This document shows positions 44,046-52,908 of a stretch of DNA of 64,000 nt, one piece after another. The notes under the pieces were generated by a model, which saw nothing but the letters and a program-made list of their open reading frames with translations, was not told where the DNA came from and searched no databases. Origin of the DNA: Micromonospora sp. PLK6-60 (GTDB lineage: Bacteria > Actinomycetota > Actinomycetes > Mycobacteriales > Micromonosporaceae); NCBI RefSeq assembly GCF_019890675.1, contig NZ_JAIOAA010000011.1, forward strand, positions 62,001 to 126,000. Direction: 5' to 3'. Within the stretch, counting starts at the first letter, position 1. Each line of letters starts with the position of its first letter. A program made the position numbers and the translations under genes.

Positions 44046-44480
44046 ATGAGACGGCTGCTGGCGGCGCTGTGCGCGCCGGTGGTGCTGGCCGGTGCGCTGG
44101 CCGGATGCGGCGGTGACGAGGAGGAGGCCCGCGCGGAGACGACCGTGCGGGTGCTGGTCCGCGACATCAACATCCGGCCGGTCGGCGTCGACTGCGCCGG
44201 CACCGGCCCGTACACCCACTTCCACAACCGGGCGCCGTTCCGGGTGGTGGACGCCGACGGGCGCACCCTGGCCGAGGGCGCGCTGTCGACCGGCCGCTCG
44301 GTGGCCACGTTCGAGGAGGACCTGGAGGTGGCGAAGGTGCCCACGTACTGCGAGTTCCGGGTGCCGGTGCGGGTGGCGCGGCGGGACGCGTACCGGCTGG
44401 TGGTCGACGACCGCCCGCCCGTCGCACTGACCCCCAACGACAGCGAGGGACCGGCGCTGGTCGCGGTGGTGCCGTCGTGA
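44046..44480 (+). CDS. Small lipoprotein of unknown function
   Basis: A 144-residue protein; CGGAGG precedes ATG 44046. The lipobox LAGALAGC places the modified cysteine at residue 21, so the mature protein is anchored to the outer face of the membrane. The rest is a compact beta-rich domain with two conserved-looking cysteines (VDCAGTGPY and TYCEFRVPV) and FEEDLEVAKVPTYCEF. The family is not recognised. It overlaps the next gene as GTGA, and that gene encodes a thioredoxin-like lipoprotein, so the pair may act together on redox or metal handling. Confidence 0.85.
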   Translation: MRRLLAALCAPVVLAGALAGCGGDEEEARAETTVRVLVRDINIRPVGVDCAGTGPYTHFHNRAPFRVVDADGRTLAEGALSTGRSVATFEEDLEVAKVPTYCEFRVPVRVARRDAYRLVVDDRPPVALTPNDSEGPALVAVVPS

Positions 44481-45061
44481 GGGGCGTACGGCTGGCCGCC
44501 CTCGCGGTGGTCGCGGTGCTGGCGGCCACCGGCTGCTCCGCGGCGCGGGACGAACCGGCGCGGCCCGAGCCGGTGGTCGGCGGGGCGGCGGCGCTGCCCG
44601 GTCCGGCACCGGCCGGCCTGGCCCTGCGGCCGGCGCCGTCCGGCGCGCCGGGCGCGCCCGCGGTCACCGGCCGGCTCACCGACGGCAGCTCGGTCGACCT
44701 CGCCCGGCTCTGGGCCGACCGGCCGGTGGTGCTGGTCTTCTTCACCTCCTGGTGCGACGTCTGCGCGCAGCGGCAGGACGCGCTCAGCCAGCTCGCCCGC
44801 GAGCACCGCGACCGGGTGGTCTTCGTCGGTGTCGCCGGCCAGGACAAGCCCGAGGACGTGCAGCGCTACCTGCGGGCGCACCGGGTGGACCACCCGGTGC
44901 TGCTCGACGACGACGGCCGGGTCGCCCTCTCCTACGCCGTCCGGGAACCACCGGCGGTGGTGCTGGTCGGCAAGGGCGGCAAGCTGTTGCGCGGCTTCAC
45001 CGGCGGGGTGGACGCCTCGGCCCTCGACGCCCGGCTGAAGGAACTGGTGCTGGCCCCCTGA
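44477..45061 (+). CDS. TlpA/ResA-like thioredoxin-fold lipoprotein
   Basis: A 194-residue protein with lipobox LAATGC (C20) and a proline-rich spacer to about residue 62. The thioredoxin fold has VLVFFTSWCDVCAQRQD with the redox pair C93-xx-C96, a downstream cis-proline (REPPAVVLVGKGGKLL) and VFVGVAGQDKPEDVQRYL, the ResA/TlpA insertion. It probably reduces or forms disulfides in exported proteins outside the membrane. It is translationally coupled to the preceding lipoprotein gene. Confidence 0.9.
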   Translation: MRGVRLAALAVVAVLAATGCSAARDEPARPEPVVGGAAALPGPAPAGLALRPAPSGAPGAPAVTGRLTDGSSVDLARLWADRPVVLVFFTSWCDVCAQRQDALSQLAREHRDRVVFVGVAGQDKPEDVQRYLRAHRVDHPVLLDDDGRVALSYAVREPPAVVLVGKGGKLLRGFTGGVDASALDARLKELVLAP

Positions 45062-45100
45062 GCCGCCGGGTGTCCGACCCGTCCTGCACAATCCCTTGCC

Positions 45101-45766
45101 ATGTACGGCGACGACGAGGTCTTCGCGGCACTGGCGCGGTTGGTGGCCGCGGGGGAATACCTGGACGACCGTCCGGGCCGGGTCGGGGTCGGCCTCGACC
45201 TCGGCCCGCTGTCCCGGGCCGAGCAGGGGGCGCGGCGCCGGACCTACTCGCGGGGCACCCCGGAGTACGCGGAGGCCCTCGCCCGCGGCTGGCTCGACCC
45301 GCTGCCCCCGCTCACCCCGGCGCCCCGCGCCGCGGTCGAGGAGGCCGAGGCGGCGGCCGGCGTCGCGCTGCCACCGCTGCTGCGCCGGCTCTATCTCGAG
45401 CTGGGCAACGGCGGTTTCGGGCCGGGTGTCGGCCTGATCGGCCTGCGGGGCGGCCACGGCAACCCGGCCGGGGTGCTCCCCGCGCCGGCCGACCCGGGCG
45501 AGGGACCACGGATCCCACTGTCCCTGTGCGACTGGGGCTGCGGCGTCACCTCCCTGCTGGACCTGGCCGACGGGCAGGTGTGGGGGGTGGACCCGAACCC
45601 CGCGCCGAAGGGCGTGTCGCCGCTGTTCGGCCAGCGGATGGACGTCGCGGAGTGGTTCGGGCGGTGGGTGGACGGCCGGCTGCGCCAGCCCTGGCTGGTG
45701 GAGGACCCGGCGACGGGCCGGTGGCGCGGCGCCACCGACGCCGAGTACGCCGAGGCGGCGGGCTGA
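45101..45766 (+). CDS. SMI1/KNR4 (SUKH) family protein
   Basis: A 221-residue protein. The SUKH core is at about 72-205: ALPPLLRRLYLELGNGGFGPGVGLIGL, IPLSLCDWGCGVTSLLDLADGQVWGVD and FGQRMDVAEWFGRWVDG. SUKH proteins often serve as immunity proteins against polymorphic toxins, but many are free-standing with other roles. No toxin gene lies beside it, so immunity cannot be claimed. It converges with the WYL gene nine bases away. Confidence 0.85.
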   Translation: MYGDDEVFAALARLVAAGEYLDDRPGRVGVGLDLGPLSRAEQGARRRTYSRGTPEYAEALARGWLDPLPPLTPAPRAAVEEAEAAAGVALPPLLRRLYLELGNGGFGPGVGLIGLRGGHGNPAGVLPAPADPGEGPRIPLSLCDWGCGVTSLLDLADGQVWGVDPNPAPKGVSPLFGQRMDVAEWFGRWVDGRLRQPWLVEDPATGRWRGATDAEYAEAAG

Positions 45767-45775
45767 GCCGCCCGC

Positions 45776-46729
45776 TCAGCCGGCCAGCGTGTCGAGCCGG
45801 CGGGCGAGCCGCGCGGCCGCCGCCCGCAGCTCCGCCGGCTCCAGCACCCGGGCCTCGAAACCCAGCCGGGCCACCTGCGCGGCGAGCCAGGTCAGGTCGT
45901 CCCCGCCGACCACCAGCACGCACCACCCGTCGCGGTCGTCCTCGACGCGTCCCACCTGGGGCGGCACCACCTCCCGGACCCGCTCCGGCGGGGCGTGCAC
46001 CCGCACCCGGGCGAGATACCGGTACGGCGCCTCGGCGACGGACCGCTGCACGTAGCCGACCGGGTCCGGGTGCTCCCGGGCCCGGAAACGCCAGGTGGTC
46101 GTCACCACCTCACGCATCCGGTCCAGCCGGAAGGTGCGCCAGCCGGCGCGGTCGACGTCCCAGGCCATCAGGTACCACCGGCGACCGGTGGTGACCATCC
46201 GCACCGGTTCGGCGGTGCGCTCACCCGGTTCGCCGTCGCGCCCGGCGTAGCGGAACCGCACCCGTACCGCGTCGCGGCAGGCCCGGGCGAGGGTCACCAG
46301 CAGCTCCGCGTCGATCTCGACCGCCGGGCCGGCGAGGGTGTCCGTGGCGTCGTGCACGGCCCGCACCTCGGCGCGCAGCCGGGCCGGCAGCACCTGGTCG
46401 AGCTTGCTGAACGCGCGCAGCGCGGCCTCGCCCGCACCGGCGATCGTGCCGCCGGCGGCCAACCGCAGGGAGACCGCCGTGGCGATCGCCTCCTCGTCGT
46501 CGAGCAGCAGCGGCGGCAGCCGGGTGCCCGCGCCGAGCCGGTAGCCGCCGCCGACGCCCGACGTGGCGTGCACGGGATAGCCGAGCGCGCGCAGCCGCTC
46601 CACGTCCCGGCGTACCGAGCGGTCGGTCACCCGCAGCTCGGCGGCGAGCTCGGCGGCGGTCCAGGACGGTCGCCGTGGCAGCAGCGCCAGCAGCCGCAGC
46701 ACCCGCTCGGTCGTCGCCTCCACGGTCAC
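45776..46729 (-). CDS. YafY-type WYL-domain transcriptional regulator
   Basis: A 317-residue protein, started at the GTG at 46729. An N-terminal HTH (TERVLRLLALLPRRPSWTAAELAAELRVTDRSVRRDVERL) leads to the WYL domain near 130-215 (RFRYAGRDGEPGERTAEP, then GRRWYLMAWDVDRAGWRTFRLDRM) and a WCX-like C-terminus. The W-Y-L triplet (RRWYLMAWD) is intact. WYL proteins sense ligands such as nucleotides and often repress the divergent gene. Here that gene encodes a VOC protein, a common pairing. Confidence 0.9.
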   Translation of the reverse strand: MTVEATTERVLRLLALLPRRPSWTAAELAAELRVTDRSVRRDVERLRALGYPVHATSGVGGGYRLGAGTRLPPLLLDDEEAIATAVSLRLAAGGTIAGAGEAALRAFSKLDQVLPARLRAEVRAVHDATDTLAGPAVEIDAELLVTLARACRDAVRVRFRYAGRDGEPGERTAEPVRMVTTGRRWYLMAWDVDRAGWRTFRLDRMREVVTTTWRFRAREHPDPVGYVQRSVAEAPYRYLARVRVHAPPERVREVVPPQVGRVEDDRDGWCVLVVGGDDLTWLAAQVARLGFEARVLEPAELRAAAARLARRLDTLAG

Positions 46730-46790
46730 CCGCCGATCGTTGCACGAATCGAGGACCGATCCTGTCCGCGATCCGCGAGAGGCTGACGTC

Positions 46791-46871
46791 ATGACCAGCC
46801 AGACCGGGAGCCACCGGCTCCGTAACCGTCCCCCGCAGGCCCGCGAGCAGCACCGACCGGAGGTGAGTTGA
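46791..46871 (+). CDS. Possible 26-residue upstream ORF before the VOC gene
   Basis: GAGAGG lies eight bases before an ATG that opens 26 codons, basic and Arg/Gln-rich, ending one base before the VOC start. The VOC ribosome site (GGAGG, 46859-46863) is inside it. It could couple or attenuate translation, or be chance. Confidence 0.25.
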   Translation: MTSQTGSHRLRNRPPQAREQHRPEVS

Positions 46872-46872
46872 G

Positions 46873-47310
46873 ATGGCGCGCGAGGTGCAGGTGACGGTCG
46901 ACTGTGCCGACCCGGCCGGGTTGGCGGCGTTCTGGGCCGACGTGCTGGGCTACCGGGTGCAGGACCCCCCGCCGGGCTTCGCGACCTGGGACGAGGCGCT
47001 GGACGCGCTGGGGGTGCCGCCGGAGCGGCGTAACGACGCCTCGGCGGTGGTGGACCCGGCGGGTCACGGGCCGCGGCTGTTCTTCCAGCGGGTGCCGGAG
47101 GGCAAGCAGGCCAAGAACCGGGTGCACCTCGACGTACGGGCCGCCCCCGGGTTGACCGGTGACGCGCGAATGGCGGCGCTGGAGGCCGAGGCCGCGCGGC
47201 TGGTGGCCCTCGGCGCCACCCGGCTCGGCCGGCACGAGCCCGCTCCGCCGCTGGAGGCCGGGCACATCGTGCTGGCCGACCCGGAGGGCAACGAGTTCTG
47301 CCTCGACTGA
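46873..47310 (+). CDS. VOC-family protein (glyoxalase-like domain)
   Basis: A 145-residue protein with CGGAGG upstream. Two VOC half-modules are visible: VTVDCADPAGLAAFWADVLGYRVQ at the start and HIVLADPEGNEFCLD at the end, with RLFFQRVPEGKQAKNRVHLDV between. It belongs to the glyoxalase_6-like actinobacterial group and its substrate is unknown. It is divergent from the WYL regulator, and the dyad AGGACCGATCCT at about 46753-46764 is a possible operator. Confidence 0.9.
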   Translation: MAREVQVTVDCADPAGLAAFWADVLGYRVQDPPPGFATWDEALDALGVPPERRNDASAVVDPAGHGPRLFFQRVPEGKQAKNRVHLDVRAAPGLTGDARMAALEAEAARLVALGATRLGRHEPAPPLEAGHIVLADPEGNEFCLD

Positions 47311-47321
47311 GCCCCGCGCGA

Positions 47322-47343
47322 GGCGGGGCCGGCCGGCCCCGCC
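47322..47343. terminator. Bidirectional terminator between VOC and AraC genes
   Basis: A perfect inverted repeat with 9-bp arms and a GGCC centre lies between convergent stop codons. Confidence 0.7.
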
Positions 47344-47353
47344 CCGCGCGGGA

Positions 47354-48223
47354 TCACGCGGGTTCGACGGGCAGCCACAGCTCGGTGGTGGCGGTGCTGA
47401 AGTCGTCCGCCCGGTCGAGCACCGCGACGATCGCCGGCCCCGGCCGCAGCCGCCACGGGTTGGCCGGGAACCAGTCGGTCGCGGTCGCGGCCCAGGTCGT
47501 CTGCAGCGCCTGCGGGTACGCCCCGCTGGTGCGGAAGGCCGCCCAGGTGCCGGCCGGCACCTCGATGGTGTCGAGGTCGTCCGGGGCCGGCGTGCCGTGG
47601 GACAGCGCGACCCCGTGCAGGTAGGTCAGCTCGCTGCCCTCGGCGGCGTCGGGATCGACGTCGTCGCTGACCTGCAACAGGCCCGCCGGCTCGGTGTCGC
47701 TGAGCGCCTTGAGCCGGACGTGCTCCTCCGGGGGCAGCGCGGCGACGTGCCGCTGGATGTGCGGGTTGACGCCCCGGTGGATCAGCGGCACCCGGGCGGC
47801 GTGTCCGACGAGCCGGAACGCGGGGCGTTCGACGATGCGGGTGTCCATGGGGATGCTCCCTTCGACGGTCAGGCGGAACCTGAGCTGTGGTTGTGTGCGA
47901 AGGGGGCCGCCGTCCCGGCGTACGTCGGCGGGGCCGGCGCCGTGCACGGCCCGGAACGCCCGGCCGAACGCCTCGGTCGAGCCGTAGCCGTACCGGACGG
48001 CGATGCTCAGCAGGTCGTCCCCGCCGCGGACGACGTCGGCGGCGGCGACGGTCATCCGGCGCCGGCGCACGTACTCCGACAGCGGCATGCCGGCCAGCGA
48101 CGAGAACATCCGGCGCAGGTGGTATTCGGTGGTGCCGGCCAGCCGGGCCACCGCGTGGACGTCGATGTCCGCGCCGAGGTGCTCCTCGACGGCGTCGACG
48201 AGCCGGTTGAGTGCCGAGATCAC
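47354..48223 (-). CDS. AraC-family regulator with GyrI-like effector-binding domain
   Basis: A 289-residue protein; the GTG at 48223 follows a strong GGAGGGAGG. Residues about 1-100 are the AraC double HTH (IDVHAVARLAGTTEYHLRRMFSS and DLLSIAVRYGYGSTEAFGRAFR). Residues about 125-289 form a GyrI/Rob-like small-molecule-binding domain (RIVERPAFRLVGHAARVPL, then DTIEVPAGTWAAFRTSG). It is likely to sense a xenobiotic and activate efflux or detoxification genes, as Rob and SoxS relatives do. No obvious target adjoins it. Confidence 0.9.
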   Translation of the reverse strand: MISALNRLVDAVEEHLGADIDVHAVARLAGTTEYHLRRMFSSLAGMPLSEYVRRRRMTVAAADVVRGGDDLLSIAVRYGYGSTEAFGRAFRAVHGAGPADVRRDGGPLRTQPQLRFRLTVEGSIPMDTRIVERPAFRLVGHAARVPLIHRGVNPHIQRHVAALPPEEHVRLKALSDTEPAGLLQVSDDVDPDAAEGSELTYLHGVALSHGTPAPDDLDTIEVPAGTWAAFRTSGAYPQALQTTWAATATDWFPANPWRLRPGPAIVAVLDRADDFSTATTELWLPVEPA

Positions 48224-48762
48224 GGGGCCTCCCTCCGCCGTCAACTCTGGCCGAGGACACCCCGGCCGGGCCCGATCATCGTGGCCCGATCCGATCATGC
48301 GCGCGGGGTGTCCGACCGTCGGCGCGCCGGGCACGACCTCCCATCTTCCCGATCAACCGAGCCTACTTTTGTCTTCTCCGAGGAAAGTCCAACTGCGACC
48401 AACGAAAGGTCTGGACACGCTCTCGGCAAGTCAGTAGGGTCGGGATCTGTCGATATGTTTCACCGCGATGAGACCGCAGCGTAGGTAGCTTTCAGCCGCG
48501 GCATTCCCGGGGGGCTGCGCATCCGTCCCGGGCCGTCGTCGGCCGGCACCGGGCCGCGCACCCGGCGACGAGCTGCCGACCCACCACCGGATCGACCCCC
48601 CGCACCGCCTCACCGACGTCCGTGGCGCCTCACCCCACGGCCGCTGACCCGTGCGCGCAGGAGGGCACGCGCACGCCCACCCCCGCTCCGTCCATCCACC
48701 ACGCCCGACGTGGCGCTGCACGCTGCGCCGATGCCTGCCCATCGGACCGCGAAAGGACCCCC
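48224..48762. other. Long leader region of the secreted copper/sugar operon
   Basis: No credible gene is visible in these 539 bases. A good promoter lies at 48412-48440, which would leave a leader of about 315 bases, C-rich toward its 3' end. I could not assign a riboswitch class. Confidence 0.5.
48412..48440 (+). promoter_or_regulatory. Probable promoter of the four-gene secreted operon
   Basis: TGGACA (48412-48417) and TAGGGT (48435-48440) are separated by exactly 17 bases in an AT-richer patch, about 320 bases before the first gene. Confidence 0.5.
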
Positions 48763-51700
48763 ATGAACGGCTACTCACCACCCGTGCGGCCACCGGCGCG
48801 CCGGCGACCGTTCGTCGCGCTCACCACCGCCCTGCTGACGCTCGCCGCCACCGTGCTCACCGCCGCGCCGGCCGCCGCCCGTCCGGCCGTGGAGCCGGCC
48901 GCCCGTCCGGCCGTGAAGCCGGCGGCCGCCCGTCCGGCCGTGAAACCGGACCGAGGCCCGGACCGCGGCGCGGCGACCACCTCCGAGCGGCAACTCCAGG
49001 CGCAGGTGCTCACCTGGACCGCCGGGAACGAGATCGCCTATCTCTCGGCGCCGGCGACCGCCGTCGCGGGGCCGGCGACCATCGTGTTCGAGAACAGCGC
49101 GGCCACCGGCAACACCAGCGGCATGCAGCACACCCTGACCTTCGAGACCGGCGACCCGGCGTACAACAGCGACGTCGACGTGAACATCCTCGCCGACCCG
49201 TACGACGCCAACGGTGGCCGGTGGTCCGTCGACGTGGTGTTGAGCCCCGGCACCTACCGGTACTTCTGCGCGATCCCCGGCCACGGCACGATGAACGGCC
49301 TCCTGGTCGTCACCGGCGGCGGGTCGGACACTACGGCCCCCACCGTGTCGGCCGAGGTCACCGGCGAGAAGAACGCCGACGGCGAGTACGTCGGCGCGGC
49401 CACGGTGGCGCTGTCGGCGACCGACGAGGGCTCCGGCGTCGACAAGGTCGAGTACGCGCTGGACGGCGGCGCCTACGGCACCTACACCACCCCGGTGACG
49501 GTGAACCAGCCGGGTGAGCACACGGTGAGTTACCGGGCCACGGACAAGGCGGGGAACACGTCGGAGGTCAAGTCGGTGTCGTTCACGGTGGCGCAGCCGC
49601 CGGCGGGGGACACCACGGCGCCGACGGCGTCGGCGGCGGTGACCGGTCAGCGGGACGGCGACGGGGCGTACCTGGGTGGTGCGACGGTGACGCTGTCGGC
49701 GACGGACACCGAGTCGGGGGTGGACCGGATCGAGTACGCCCTGGACGGGGCGGAGTACGCGACCTACGCGGCGCCGGTGAGCGTGACCGCGGTGGGTGCG
49801 CACACGCTGACGTACCGGGCCACGGACAAGGCGGGCAACACCTCCACCCCGCAGTCGGTCAGCTTCACGGTCGTCGCGCCCCCGGCCGACGACACCACCC
49901 CGCCCAGCACCTCGGCCGAGGTCACCGGCGAGAAGAACGCCGACGGCGCGTACGTCGGCACCGCCACCGTCACCGTCACCGCCGCCGACGGTGGCTCCGG
50001 CGTCGACACGATCGAGACCTCCCTCGACGGGCAGCCCTATGCCACCTACACGGCGCCGCTGGCGGTGAACCAGCCGGGTGAGCACACGGTGAGTTACCGG
50101 GCCACGGACAAGGCGGGGAACACGTCGGAGGTCAAGTCGGTGTCGTTCACGGTGGCGCAGCCGCCGGCGGGGGACACCACGGCGCCGACGGCGTCGGCGG
50201 CGGTGACCGGTCAGCGCGACGGTGCCGGGGCGTACCTGGGTGCGGCGACGGTGACGCTGTCGGCGACGGACACCGAGTCGGGGGTGGACCGGATCGAGTA
50301 CGCCCTGGACGGGGCGCAGTACGCGACCTACGCGGCGCCGGTGAGCGTGACCGCGGTGGGTGCGCACACGCTGACGTACCGGGCCACGGACAAGGCGGGC
50401 AACACCTCCACCCCGCAGTCGGTGACCTTCACCGTCGTCGCGCCGCCGGCCCAGGACACCACGGCGCCGACCACGTCGGCCATGCTGCACGGACAGAAGA
50501 ACGCCGACGGCGCCTTCGTCGGCAGCGTCTCGGTGATGGTCACGGCCACCGACGCCGACTCGGGCGTCGACCGGATCGAGTACTCCCTCGACGGGCAGCC
50601 CTACGCCATCTACACCGCGCCGGTGACGGTGAACCAGCCCGGCGCGCACACGGTGAGCTACCGGGCCACCGACAAGGCGGGCAACACCTCGGCGGCCAAG
50701 AGCGTGTCGTTCACCGTGGTCGCGCCCCCGTCCGACGACACCACCGCGCCCATCGTCACCGCGTCGGTGGCCGGCCAGGTCGGTGTCAGCGGCAGCTACC
50801 TCGGCAGCGCCACCGTGACGCTGGCCGCCGCGGACACCGGCTCCGGCGTCGAGAAGATCGAGTACGCCCTCGACGGCGACTTCGTCCGCTACCTGCGGCC
50901 GTTCGCCGTCGACCAGCCCGGCGAGCACACGCTGAGCTTCCGGGCCACCGACAAGGCCGGCAACACCTCCGGCACCGGCTCGCTGACCTTCACCGTGGTG
51001 TCCAGCGGGCTGAACTGCCGGGTGCCCGACACCCGGCCGACCGTCTGGTTCGGCACCACCGACAGCGGCGTCACCAACCGGCCGGTCCAGGACGACTGCA
51101 CGATCAACAACTTCTTCGACGGCCCGCGGACCTGGCTCAACCATGCCGAGTTCGTCGACTACGTCAAGGTGATCGCCGACCACCTGCGCGAGTTCCGCCT
51201 GATCACCCAGAAGGAGCGCACCGCCCTGGTCGCCGCCGCCCGCGACTCGGCGGTCGGCAAGCCGGAGGCGAAGAGCGGCTACCAGCCGCTGCTCGACTCC
51301 AGCGCCGCCTCGTTCGCCCAGTGGGAGCAGGTCGGCCCGGGCGGCTTCGCCCGCAACGCCGACGGGTCGATCACCAGCAAGGCCGTCCCGGGGATGGGCA
51401 TGCTCTGGTTCCCGAAGCAGGCGTACCAGGACTTCTCGCTGAAGTTGCAGTGGCGCGACGACGCGCCCGGTGACGGCCGCGCCAACAGCGGCGTCCTGGC
51501 CCGCTTCCCGCAGGTCCACGACCACCCCGACGAGTCCCGGCCGGAGTGGGTGGCCGTCAAGTACGGCCACGAGCTGCAGATCAACGACCGGACCGACGGC
51601 GACGCCTACAAGACCGGCTCGGTGTACGGCTTCGACCGGGTCGATCTGGCCGGCGCGCGGGTCACCCCCAAGGGCACCTGGAACGACTACGAGATCCGGG

Positions 51701-51930
51701 TGGTCGGGCAGCACTGGTCGATCTTCCGCAACGGCGAGCTGATCAACGACTACGTCAACACCCCGGACGCGGTCTTCGACCCGCCGCGCGCCGACGACCC
51801 GGGCGGCGCCGGCCGGCAGAGCCCCAGCGGCTACCTCGGCCTGCAGAACCACGGCACCGGCGACGTCATCAGCTTCCGCAACATACGGGTCGCCCCGCTG
51901 ACCCCGTACGCGGCCGACCCCGGCAACTGA
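48763..51930 (+). CDS. Secreted cupredoxin-Ig repeat-DUF1080 protein
   Basis: A 1,055-residue protein; GAAAGGA precedes ATG 48763. Signal peptide 1-40, then three AARPAVKP-like repeats. A plastocyanin-like cupredoxin at about 75-185 has the copper ligands H in GMQHTLTF and C, H, M in YFCAIPGHGTM. Six ~94-residue Ig-like repeats of the OmpL47/chitobiase-associated type follow (about 190-750; each with GSGVDxIEYALDG and YRATDKAGNTS). An ~90-residue unassigned helical module comes next, and the C-terminus is a DUF1080/3-keto-disaccharide hydrolase beta-sandwich (MLWFPKQAYQDFSLKLQW, GHELQINDR, GLQNHGTGDVISFRNIRV). First gene of the operon; it probably binds and hydrolyses oxidised sugars outside the cell with a copper electron carrier. 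Confidence 0.88.
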   Translation: MNGYSPPVRPPARRRPFVALTTALLTLAATVLTAAPAAARPAVEPAARPAVKPAAARPAVKPDRGPDRGAATTSERQLQAQVLTWTAGNEIAYLSAPATAVAGPATIVFENSAATGNTSGMQHTLTFETGDPAYNSDVDVNILADPYDANGGRWSVDVVLSPGTYRYFCAIPGHGTMNGLLVVTGGGSDTTAPTVSAEVTGEKNADGEYVGAATVALSATDEGSGVDKVEYALDGGAYGTYTTPVTVNQPGEHTVSYRATDKAGNTSEVKSVSFTVAQPPAGDTTAPTASAAVTGQRDGDGAYLGGATVTLSATDTESGVDRIEYALDGAEYATYAAPVSVTAVGAHTLTYRATDKAGNTSTPQSVSFTVVAPPADDTTPPSTSAEVTGEKNADGAYVGTATVTVTAADGGSGVDTIETSLDGQPYATYTAPLAVNQPGEHTVSYRATDKAGNTSEVKSVSFTVAQPPAGDTTAPTASAAVTGQRDGAGAYLGAATVTLSATDTESGVDRIEYALDGAQYATYAAPVSVTAVGAHTLTYRATDKAGNTSTPQSVTFTVVAPPAQDTTAPTTSAMLHGQKNADGAFVGSVSVMVTATDADSGVDRIEYSLDGQPYAIYTAPVTVNQPGAHTVSYRATDKAGNTSAAKSVSFTVVAPPSDDTTAPIVTASVAGQVGVSGSYLGSATVTLAAADTGSGVEKIEYALDGDFVRYLRPFAVDQPGEHTLSFRATDKAGNTSGTGSLTFTVVSSGLNCRVPDTRPTVWFGTTDSGVTNRPVQDDCTINNFFDGPRTWLNHAEFVDYVKVIADHLREFRLITQKERTALVAAARDSAVGKPEAKSGYQPLLDSSAASFAQWEQVGPGGFARNADGSITSKAVPGMGMLWFPKQAYQDFSLKLQWRDDAPGDGRANSGVLARFPQVHDHPDESRPEWVAVKYGHELQINDRTDGDAYKTGSVYGFDRVDLAGARVTPKGTWNDYEIRVVGQHWSIFRNGELINDYVNTPDAVFDPPRADDPGGAGRQSPSGYLGLQNHGTGDVISFRNIRVAPLTPYAADPGN
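49501..50424 (+). repeat. Near-identical 564-bp-spaced duplication inside the Ig-repeat gene
   Basis: Bases about 49501-49852 recur at about 50065-50416 with only a handful of changes, while the flanking repeats have diverged. The unit spans two protein repeats (188 codons). The copies favour G-ending codons, unlike the C-ending codons of their flanks. Confidence 0.85.
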
Positions 51931-51945
51931 CGCGAAGGGAACACC

Positions 51946-52908
51946 ATGGCAAAGCAACAGATCGACCGCCGGGCGCTGCTGGCCGGCATCGCCGGTTCCA
52001 CCGTCGCCGTCGGCGCGGCCAGCCTCACCGGGGCCGGCCCGGCCACCGCGGCCGACACCCGACCCCGGCTGATCCCCAAGGCCAACATGGGTATCCAGCT
52101 CTACAGTGTCCGGGACAAGATCAACAAATTCGGGTTCGCGTACGTCCTCAGTGAGCTGTCCCGGATCGGTTTCCGGGAGGTGGAGTTCGCCGGCTACACC
52201 CAGGGCGACGTCGGCGCGATCACCCCGCAGCAGCTCCGGCGGCTGCTCGACGACAACGGCCTGACCGCGATCGGCAGCCACCGCGGCCTGAACGACTTCC
52301 GCACCAACCTGGAGCGGGAGCTGGACATCGCCGAGATCCTCGGCATGCGGGCCATCGGCACCGCCGAGGCGCCCACCGGCGACCGCACCGTCGCCGGCTA
52401 CCAGAAGGCGGCGGCCGAGTTCAACGCCTGGGGCGCGGCCGCCACCGCCCGCGGCCTCAAGCTCTATCAGCACAACCACACCATCGAGTTCAGCTTCGCC
52501 ACCGACCGGCCGGACGTGCGGCTGTACGACCTGTTCCTGGAGCTGACCGACCCGCGGTTCGTGTACCTGGAGATGGACCTGCTGTGGGCGTACGGCGGGG
52601 CCCGCAAGTATCCCGGCTTCCGCCCGGTGGACTACGTCAACGCCCACCCGAACCGGTACCCGATGTTCCACGTCAAGGACGGCATCCCGCTGCCCGACCC
52701 GCAGCAGGGCAACTCCTACCTGGACGTCGAGTTCGGCGCCGGCTTCATCCCGTACACCGACTTCTTCCTGGCGCTGAAGAACCGCAACCGGTTCGCGTAC
52801 CTGTGGGAACAGGACAGCGCGCCCAACGCCCAACCCAACCCACCCGGCTCGCTCGGCGCCGCCGCGCGCAGCTACGGGCGGATGAGCGACCTGCGGAGGC
52901 CCGCGTGA
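51946..52908 (+). CDS. Tat-exported sugar phosphate isomerase/epimerase-like TIM-barrel protein
   Basis: A 320-residue protein 15 bases after the preceding gene. The N-terminus has a Tat-type signal (DRRALLAGIAGSTVAVGAAS), with cleavage near TAA-DTR. The rest is an AP-endonuclease-2-like TIM barrel: MGIQLYSVRDKI, FREVEFAGY, LYQHNHTIEF and FVYLEMDLLWAYGG, with His and Glu/Asp residues typical of a divalent-metal site. Secreted relatives occur beside DUF1080 proteins and act on keto-sugars, with isomerisation or lyase chemistry. It probably handles a sugar intermediate made by the other operon proteins. Confidence 0.87.
   Translation: MAKQQIDRRALLAGIAGSTVAVGAASLTGAGPATAADTRPRLIPKANMGIQLYSVRDKINKFGFAYVLSELSRIGFREVEFAGYTQGDVGAITPQQLRRLLDDNGLTAIGSHRGLNDFRTNLERELDIAEILGMRAIGTAEAPTGDRTVAGYQKAAAEFNAWGAAATARGLKLYQHNHTIEFSFATDRPDVRLYDLFLELTDPRFVYLEMDLLWAYGGARKYPGFRPVDYVNAHPNRYPMFHVKDGIPLPDPQQGNSYLDVEFGAGFIPYTDFFLALKNRNRFAYLWEQDSAPNAQPNPPGSLGAAARSYGRMSDLRRPA

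Noticed and set aside
45101..45766. SUKH protein as immunity partner of a polymorphic toxin
   Set aside because: No toxin, WXG or RHS gene lies in the neighbourhood; a free-standing SUKH role cannot be excluded.
49330..51000. CRISPR or mobile-element reading of the repeats
   Set aside because: They are in-frame coding repeats of an Ig-like domain.
48775..52833. Minus-strand open frame of over 1,300 codons
   Set aside because: It is antisense to the Ig-repeat and isomerase genes, Val/Arg/Gly-rich and repetitive only because the sense gene repeats.
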